DNA of 64,000 nucleotides from Sweltsa coloradensis (taxonomy: Eukaryota > Arthropoda > Insecta > Plecoptera > Chloroperlidae), in contig JAMZAV010001834.1 of the NCBI GenBank assembly GCA_024449915.1, positions 62,001-126,000 of the forward strand. The letters run 5' to 3'. How positions within the stretch are numbered: the first letter of the stretch is position 1; each line of letters opens with the position of its first letter. Position numbers and translations under genes: made by a program. Under the pieces are notes generated by a model. It worked only from the letters and a program-made list of their open reading frames with translations. It searched no databases and was not told where the DNA came from. Positions 39,701 to 50,200 of this stretch are shown here, piece after piece.

Positions 39701-42700
39701 CGGACAATAGCACTGAGACCTCCCTCGCAAGCAACTCGTCTCTTCACCGGGTAGTCGCAGAGTGGCCGAGCGCTCGTTTTTGCCAGGCCTTCAGCCGAGG
39801 TCGGCGACATCGGGTGAAGCCTTGCCGATCGCAGCAATGGTCACGTGCACCCTACTGGCCTAGCCATTGGTCAGCGCTGTGAAAACCGAATCTTCGCGGT
39901 CCTACTCTGGCTCGCCATTGGTGGATTCTGCCACTCGCTCGCACAGCCGAAACTATCATTCTAACGGTAAATTCTTCCAAAAACTCGCCGAATTTCGAAT
40001 CGCCGTCTTCTGGGGTTGAAATCATGAAGCCTCTTGCACGATTCCAGATAGGAACAAATTTAACATGGGGCGTGACGTGACGGATAGGCCACAACTCATA
40101 CCCGAACTGAAAACATGAGCCTCAGCTCCACTGTTGCACACTTGACACTATCAACCCTTGGTTGATGAAGCAGGCTAGCTGCACCTAATTTGCATAGTCC
40201 TATCAAAGATTAGTCATGTGGGGAAGATGGTTCATCCTTATGGGAATTCGTCTGTGCGTTTTGAGAGTATTTTTTCTAAGTCCGAACACTAGTACAACGT
40301 CTCAGCGCGAGAGCGCTCTCTTCTCAAACTTCTGAAATGAGTTTTGGACAACCTCGGTACCCTTTCCGAGTCTGCACGAAGTGTCGGGCATCCCCACCAC
40401 TCTCAGATGAGCTAGTGTGTCTAGGGGTAGAGCATTGTTGCCATGTCAGCTGCAACATTCCTCAGAAGGCCGATCAAGACCGACCACCACACTTAGGGTT
40501 GGCTGGCTGGCTTATTTTTCTCCGTATGAAATCTATGCTTGGTTCAGAGATTTGCTCTTTGCGGATCTATCTGGAGCGGTTTTGCAAAACCAGTACAGGG
40601 TCTGTTTGAAAGTTTCAGCCGTTAGCGCTAATTGTCGCCGAAAGTGGCAAAAGTTGTGGATTCAAAACTTTAAAAAATAGGCTAATACTATATTTAAAAA
40701 AAGCATAAAAGGTGCTAGAATCAGAATCTTATTCGGGGGAGGGGGGGGGGGGAGCGCTCCACCTCCAACCGGCCATATCCGCCACTGCTCGGAAGTCGGA
40801 ACGGAATATACAATAACATAATATAGACCTACATGCAAAAAATAAGTCAGCATTAATTTTAATTTAAAAAAAAAACGAAACAATTTAAGAAATAATTAGT
40901 CATATGGGTTGTCCATTCTAAGGACGAGACATATTATGTGCAAAACTGGTCATTGCATAAGGCGTTATAGAACTAATTCAGAGTATAGGTTGTGTACGAC
41001 CGTACGGCTATAATATGTAAAGTACCGGTAGCTAATTAGCATCTCATGTTTTTTATCGCATTGGCATTAACAAAAATAACTGTTAGTTGTATCGGTTGTA
41101 TATGTACCAATAGCACATGTTTGTCTAGCTAATTAATGACGATAAGTTTAATGATTATTGTTTGTGGCGTTCTTCTTGTTGTATATTATGGAAGTTGCAC
41201 TTGCGTCTACCGGGCCGTACAACCCTTTCAAGTCACTACAAACAAATGGGAGACGTGATCAGATGAACTTTAAAGAAAACTTTAATTGTTCCGCAATCAT
41301 TGGCGCCGACTTTGTGAATGCCCTGGAGCAAAAGCACCCCTCGGAAATTGTGTGAAAATCGTTTGAATTCATACTGAAAATTATTAGTAGGAAATATTTT
41401 GCAAGTGCCAGAGAAAAATGTGGGCTACTTATAATGAAAATGTTTTCAGTATGAATTCAAACGATTTCCACACACATTCTCATTTTATATTTATAAATTT
41501 CAGTATGAATGGCTAAGCGCCGTGGGGGGAAAGCATAAAGTGCGTTGCCGTGGTCACCTAGCCCTCTTCACTTCACTGCACTTCATGCTCTCCCCCCACG
41601 GCACTTCGCCGCCTCCCCCCTAACCCCACTAACCAACTTTCCTTTTCGCGGGGGTCCATATAATGAACAAGTATCATAATTACTAGTTATATTGGCAATA
41701 TAGATAGGGCCTATAGTAACATATTTTTATAGAGACCGAGATTAGCCACTGAGCGCGCCACTAAAAATACACGCAGCGCTCTGGGCGGCCACTGGGGGAA
41801 CAAGTTGACTGAATCACATGTAGAATTTGACATTGCTGTAATGGCTATAACAACGCGAATTGTGTTATTAAATGTGGTTTTCAGAAGGTTCATGCAGTAT
41901 ATGAAAACAAACAATCGCTTCTTATCTTATTATCGTTTTTCTGAAAGAGTATAGGCCTAAAACACCATTACAAAAATAGTTTTAGTTGCTAAATATCATG
42001 ATTAAAATTGGATGTTTTTGTTTGCAATTCCAAACGATTCACAACTTGACTAGCCCCAAAACCCTGCCTGACACGTGAAATAAGACAGAGAATCGTGATT
42101 TCAGTGTAATAACAAGTCAACGAAGATATCACTAGAATAGGAAATAAATAGCCAATCACTCACAATATATCACGAAGTTCACTCGCAACACGCCGCAAGG
42201 TCTAAGCCGATGTTTCGTGAATAATTGATTTGAAGTGCATTAGGCCTAGTTACCTACATTAAAAAATGTCCCAGGGGCATAAAGTTAAACCCTACATGCT
42301 ACAATTATGCCTAGGCTCTGAGGCTTAGTTTCTTGAGAACAGTTTGAGCAGCTTTCTGTCAGGTTTTGTGTTGATTCTTCTGTAGGCCTAGGCCTATGGT
42401 TAAATAGCTGCACCCCTAGGCCCTGGCCACTTTACTTTGTATAAGAACCGAATCCAGTGACATGGGGCAACAATGCATTATTTAGTAGACACTACTCACA
42501 TCTTTGCTACTGACTGTCCTGACAGGTATAGGCAAAGAGATAAGACCTAGGTCAAACAAAAAAGTTTCCTAGGCCAGAGGCCTACGCCTAGGTAGGGCCT
42601 AGGCCTAGCTGCCTTCCTGGCGATATCAAATCTAAATCTACCCCAATTTCAGTGAATGTGGACTAGGCCTAGGTTAATTAGGGTCTATTTATGATGAGTC

Positions 42701-45700
42701 CAATTTCAAATTTTAGCATGTGCAAAATACCAAAATTAAAACAATACGACTTCGTCTGCTAGGTTCTGTCTGCCACATGATCTGTCAACTGTCATGATGG
42801 AAATTAGGCCTAGGCATACTCAGTCACAACTTCAGACCTTCCACAGATATGTCTAGCTGGACCAAGGACTATTGGCTATTACTTATCGGCCAATGTTCAG
42901 GTTTGTGTCTAATAAATACACTGTTTGCATTAGTAAATAAATGTAGGGTTACAGAAAAACTTTTATCTATCCATTCACTGCTTTTGGACCAGTCTGCCGC
43001 GCCATTCCCTCTCATGGGGTCTGCCAGGAAAACTGTAAAATATAACATATTTTTCTGTGTTGGCGATTCAATTTGAACAGCCAACAATGCAACAGGACTT
43101 CCTGAATATCCTACAAACATTCTCAACATCCATTATAGTCCTGCAATACAGTAAAAACTAAAATAATTCACTCTGACATGTGAGCTAATAGCATAGGAAA
43201 GTGCGCAAGGAAGACGATCATTCAGTCAAGTTGTTCCGGATTCGTCCACGGATGGCGCTAGTTGTATGAACGCTCGGTGCCTATAGAGTTCAAGCATTTC
43301 AACCCATTCCAATAAATAATTACTTTGAGGAGATATGAGACTGTTATTCTCCTGCTGCACAGAGAATGTATTGTTATCTTCTAACTGGATTCCTAAGCGC
43401 TCCCACTCACACAATCTACGTACCGGTATCGGACGTTCCGTATCAGAGCCAACTAGAGTTTGCAGTGTGAAGGAAATCCTTTCTTTGCTATCAGTGAATA
43501 AGCTGATAATACTGATTCAATGATATGCTAAATGCGTTTATTTAAAATTTATTTTTTTGTTGAAAAACTTAATTATTTCCATCTAGTTCAATCTCCTTAT
43601 TCTTCTGTGAATCTGTTTGGGGACAGAGAGAAGAGTGACGGTCCATAGGCGTGCGAAGGGGGGGGGGGGGTTAAGCCCAGCGTGTTTTAGAGGAGTATTT
43701 TTAGTTGAATTGGGTATGATTTGAAAATTTTAAAGTCGAGCCGAGCCGATTATTAAAATCTTGATTTTCGAAGGTTTCTCTGTGTGATTAATGGAATTCA
43801 AAATATTGCCATTGGTAGAATCGACTATCTCGTCTTCCACATCCACAACTAATTGTGTTCAAATCCGTACGACACGAGCAACTTCTCAAGGGAATCACTA
43901 AACCACACCTCTGTTTGTAATGTTATCAAAGAATGTTATAAACACGTTTCATTTCTTATAATATGATGAAAATTCACTAAAATTAATTGATTGAAAATAA
44001 AAAATTAAGAAAAATATATTTTGTTTATGTAAATCAATTACACCTACGAAAGTGTTTCCCGATAAATGAAATTGAGAAATAAAAATATATCTACTTAGTT
44101 TTCCGAATCCCTTTACCTACCTTTTTCTCTCATCATCTTACTTTTAAATAAGTATAAGTAACAAAAATACCTTAGGTATTAGGTGTAATTATAGCCATGC
44201 TTAGTCTCAAATACGTTGCCCCCCCTCCCCCACCACCACCACCAATTGTAAAATCTCTGCGCTCGCGTAGAAGACTAATCACAAAATGTAATTATTATTC
44301 GTTTTAGAACAGTAATATTATATTTTAGCATTCATATGTATTTGCGTGTATTTGTACTTTATGGAACGAATGGTTATCATGCCTACTCTCTACTCTCACT
44401 ACTATCTCGGTGTCAGGAATCAGGATGCAAAATTACACACACACATAAATAACAAAAATAACTCTATGAATATATTATTTCATGTACTTTTTGTTCAAGC
44501 CTATACCAATCAATTTGTAATCATGATGTCATAAACAATGTTATACTAGGGATGATACGTGTGCCATTTACCTATTCTCCGTAATCAGTAAACGATTTTT
44601 ATCGTGTGTGCGGCCAACAGAACTGTTTTCTCAATTCTCCATAAACCAATTTACGCGCGAGTAGTCTCCAATTTCAACACCCCTCCCTTCTTCACCACGG
44701 CAGCATTGAGTCATCGCAAACTCGTAGGCCTACAGTCAAACGTCATTACGACCACTCGTATACCACATTATTTCATGTCTCTGCGCTCCATTACGAAATT
44801 CGGCGCATCTGTTTTGTCTCGAGTGTGACCGATAATCATAAATAGTTCGTTGAAGGTCAAGCTGTGTTCGCCACTATCTATCTTCAAACCTGCGTTGAAC
44901 AGAACATTCAACAATCTCAATGTGAGATTGTGTGTGTGCGTTAGTATACCCTAGCACATTAGGTTTTCTTGTGAATATCACTCATATTGTCAGTAAATAA
45001 TAAATATCGGACACTAGGGCCTTCACTTGAAAGAAGGTGTCAAGCCCCCGATAAAGCCTGTGAATGAACAGGGGGAAAACAGTTAAACTATCAAAACATC
45101 TGGTGACATCAAACTTCACACATCCAAGAGTTCTGCAGTGACCTTCACAAAGATAATCCTGAAGACGAGAGAGTAGCACAAGGCATTGTTTACGCGACCA
45201 CTACAATCACAAGGACCGCCACGTGCGGCCGGGGGGGTTGGAGGGGGTGGTTTAATTCGCGTTTAAAAGCAAAGTGGCTGACATCTGGCGGTCAACTGGA
45301 GAACTGCTCCAAGGCAGATACCGGGCGGCTGCATGGCGGCATTCAATGTTAAACCAATGCAATATTGTAGCGTCACGGTCAACTCCAGAATGAATTTACT
45401 CTATCATGTTTATTATTTAGCAAGCAAGAAAGGTCATAAAATTAGTAATACACATTTAAGTGATGCGTAATGAAACAAAAAGTATGCATGTGTATATTAT
45501 TCCGTGCATTACTGTGGGTTACTTGGGAGCTCTATTCCCATACCTTGAGACACATTTTTCGCAACTGTAATCAGTTTCATGGACACCACCAACCGATAAA
45601 CGTCATACCAATACCATATAATGGTAATTAATTTATTACAATGATGTGCTGTAGGCGGTATAGGGCCAAAGCGGGCTAAGAGCTATGTATACCGTCTTTG

Positions 45701-47198
45701 GGTTCAACATTCTAAACCCAATGATACTGAGTACCATTATGCAAATCACATTAATGGTATATTTGATAATGGGTATAGATATAATATGGAATTTTTAAAA
45801 TTATTATTTATTATTAATAATATATGTCCCTAATAATATATTTTTAATTTGTGCAGTGCATTGAATGTAAACTAGCCTACCTTGATTTCTTATTCCTATA
45901 TACAAAGAGATTTGTACCAACTGCTGCCGTGAACAGCAAATTATGCCTAGACTTAATAATTTTTGGGCAAAAATCTACATTTTTATTATTTATTTAATAA
46001 TATAAAGACAGTATAATAATAAGTTATCAAGAGATTTGAGAGGGATCAAAAGTATTGGAATGTTTAAAAGTAAATGTCGTGAGTGGATATTAAATAAATA
46101 GAAAATATATGTAAGTAGGATGTAAAATAGCTGTGAAGCTAAAAATAAAACGCATACAATACAATTCAATTCATATTATTTATAATCTCAACCAAAACAA
46201 CAACAAAACAATTCTAGGACTTAACAATATTAGTAGAACTACCTATGCGTATTAATAATAGTAGGCCTATATATTAAGTTCATACATAACTTTAAACTTT
46301 TAGCCGGGTTGCGGGGGGGGGGGGGGGGCTTTTAAAATGTGAGGCTTGTGTTATAAGAGGTTTCAATGGCGTGACGAAACACAAATTTAATAACAAATCG
46401 AGTTTAATAATTTATTCGCGGGGAACCCACAAAAAATACTTCCGGGGGGGGGGGGGGGGGGGGGGGAAATGTGTGATACAAAATAATAACTTATCATAGG
46501 CCTATTAGTAAAGGCCAATAATCATGGGAAATTCGCAGTATTGCCATCAAGGTAAAATTACTGCAAACACATTGCCCATAGGATTTTACACGTCTTCAAA
46601 TTACGAGATAACATTCCTTATTTTGCTAATTATTTTGCAGATGATGGTTACAAAATGTAGTGATTGTCCTACCCCATCGTACCCAACTACTGAAAAGTGG
46701 AAATACTTCCAGAACTGACGCTTACAATAAAATATTATGCTTTAAAGCATGAAAAACACACTTGCTCCCTATGCAGCCCGTGTTTTTATCTGCCTTCGGA
46801 CGGCCATGTTGGCATACGACCGTGCTGCTACCTGGTTAGGTTTTAACCGCGAATACCCCCCATTGTCTTTGCCAAAAATGGTAGTAATCTTTGCCTGTAG
46901 CCTAACGTGAAATAGATCGAGATCGGAAAAAACCGTTTTAACATTTTTGTTGTAACATCGCCAATAAGTCATTTAAAATTTTAAACGTATAGGGCCTGTA
47001 CACGTTTTTGTGACCGTATAAACGTTAAGTGAAATACATGCTTTCTGACATTGACATCCCTATGTTATACACATCAATTTAAATCTGTGTGTATAAAATA
47101 TCTATTTGATTACCATCGCAATCGTACAATTATAAATAATAAGTAGAAATCAATGTAAGTAAGGTATGAAATTAATGTATTGTTTGTGTGTATGTATG

Positions 47199-47239
<41 letters not shown>

Positions 47240-50200
47240 TGAGAAACGGCCGAATAACATGAACAAAAGAGATGATAGCCAGAGCCTCCCTCTTGCTTGG
47301 AAACCTGCACTCATGCCTCGAAATGTAGTCCGTAGACCTATTCAGCCAAATCCCTCAGAGGTGGTGCAAATTTCAGATTCCATAATTCTAAGCACGAACA
47401 ACATTTCAAAAGACAACCAATCAGGCCCTATGACAAGAAGCCGGACTAAAAAGGTTTCACTACAGTAAGCTGTGCTATTTTGTTTCTCAATTGCCACCAT
47501 CCGTATATATTTTTTCGATATGACATCGCCGCCCCGCACCTTTTCAGAATGCCTCGCGCCACCTATGTCATATACCTCGCCGCCCCGCACCTTCAGCCGA
47601 GGCTATATAAGGCGGGCGCTGCGTGCTTGCCAACCACTGTGACTCCAACCTCCGTAGAGTCACAGTCAACCTTGAAAATGTCTGACGTAGTACAGACGAA
47701 ACGTCGGTGGACGCCCAGGTTCCCGGTTCATCTTATTTTCGACGCGGTTTTACCCAAGATCCTTGTTTTTATCGTATGTATGTATGTATATATATGTATT
47801 ATTATTTGTTACCAAATTTGTTGTAATATTACTATTTCAAATATTTACTTTAATGTATACAGTTCATTGTTGTGTCTGCATCTATGTAATTAGATTTATT
47901 TAGTTGTCCTCCTTTGTAAATCAGTTGTAACTGAATAGGATAGACATTAAATAAATAAATAAAAAATAAAATAAAAGCTGTTGAAGCAATAATGGAATAT
48001 ATCACTTGCACCGACATTGCACAGACAGACCCACCCAAAAATGTGAATGAAATGTGAATGAATTCTTTGAATATTACAATGTACGGACTAGTAGTCAAGA
48101 GCAAACGTAGGCCTACATTGTATTTAACTCCTAAATAGTGCGCGGAAACGTCACACTTTATTAATATTTCGGGTAACACATTTGGACACCCCTCGACTTT
48201 AAAAAAAAAGTGGGCGCCGACTACCGCAAAAGTACCTACCTATTACAATTATTTGAATGATCAATCAATAATAATTGGTGCGTTTCTATGTTTCTTGTTT
48301 TATAATGACATTTCTATCTGACGTTGTGACACATCTTTAGAATCGAACACAGGTCTCCGGCCACTTGACCTGTCATGACTTGACTTGACTAGAGTAGACC
48401 CCCCAACTGATAATTTAAATTCTAGGTACTGTGTCCGGCGGAGACCTGGGTATACCGGGTTTGATTCGCAGTCGGGGTTATATTTATTATTTAGCCTTTA
48501 TTCACAACAGAAACATACATTTCCACCAGTGCAAATACGGAATATAATAGTACAAATTACATTCACATGAAAATACAGTACAGAAAAATTACAGAGCATA
48601 TTGATTAAAATATATACATATTGATTAAAATATATACATGTTTGTATAACTGTTGTGTTAATGCATGTGCGTGTGTGTGTACCTGTGGGTGTGCATGTGT
48701 GTGTGGTCTGTCTGCTGCGTGTATGTGCGATTAGTCTTTGAGTTTAAAATATAAGAGAATTGTTTTGCAGTACCGGCGGTGTTGTACTTGCACCAAAGAT
48801 TTGCTTGCACATCATATTTTTTATTGCGTTTTTTAATTATAGTATTAACATGAACACAACAATGTTAAAAATGAAGATGATGTTAGTCTAGACCTGCCCT
48901 GTATTACAGATTATACATAGTTGTATCACCATGATTCCCTTAATCTTTGATTGTATGGCAGAGGACAGAGGGTAGGTACTGCACATAATTTACAATAAAC
49001 GCCCAGGCTCATAGGCTATCAAAACCACCCAGTGAACACATGTGTTCTCTACTTCATAGTTCATATTGTATTACACCTCGACTAGGAGCTATTTCCAAAT
49101 GATGCTATTGGCCAAATGGGACAGGCACAAGGGTTTTTATTGGTCTTCAGTTCAAAACTATCGGCGGGTAGCAAGACAACCGTTCACAGTGTTGCCGTTG
49201 GTTGCCGACGTGCCATAAAAGAGAAAAAAAGGTTCTTACGGTGAGGGACACCAGTGCGAGTGAGATGTGCGACGGTCTGCCGTAGGCTGTTGCAGGCAGC
49301 AAAGTAGGGGAAGGAGGTGGGTAGCGTAGTGCACGGGATATCCGCTAGGAAGTGATGTGACTTGCGGTTCGCACTAGCGCATTCTTGCGTTGAGAAGTTG
49401 TACTTGAGCTCAACTTCTGATTATTTTCCGCAGAAATTTTAACACGGCGATGAACCATTTTCCCCACATGACTAATCTTTGGTCCTATGCAAATTAGCAC
49501 ATATCTGACACTGGCGTGATGAATTAATTTAAGTCCAAAAATTATGCAAAGTTCCGATGAGACAATTTATGTAAATAAGACAGGTTTTTAAGGCAAAAAT
49601 AAAATATTACAGGGGCACAGACCTGTCAGGTTAAACAATTTTGAAAACATCCATTTTTCTGGAAAAAACAATAAAAAAATATTTCATACAAAAAGGTTCA
49701 TTGGCATTTTATTTCACTGTCCTCCCAGTAAAAAACACCAACATAGTAGTTCCACAAATCATAAGAGCACTGAAAGAAATACCCAAAACATCCTACTGCA
49801 CTAATTACAGCCCAAAATAATTTGGGGTTTGAGAAACCCCATGTGAGGGATGGTGACGAAATTCCGCGCGAGTGACGGAGAGTCAACAAAATGTTAAAAT
49901 GGGGGTTGAAATTCAAATAGACCTACATGAAATAAATCATTTGTACATGTTTTGACGGTTGACCATGAAGGTGATACCTAAGAATCATTCAATGCCACCA
50001 TCGGAAACATTATGAACATTATGGAATTTTTTTTATTTATTTTTTGGACTGATAGACAGGGTTAGAAGTATGTACACAGTATGTGAAAGTTGTGTAAAAA
50101 CACAGTTTGGGATGTCAGGGTGGTTCCAAATAACAAAAGGGCTGAGGCAGGGAAGTGTGATGTCACCATTGCTATTTATAATAGTGATGGATGACATACA

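Noticed and set aside
44982..45179. Minus-strand ORF with [11 protein letters not shown], resembling RT/telomerase motif A
   Set aside because: No other RT motif in order on either side, and the frame is short; probably chance.
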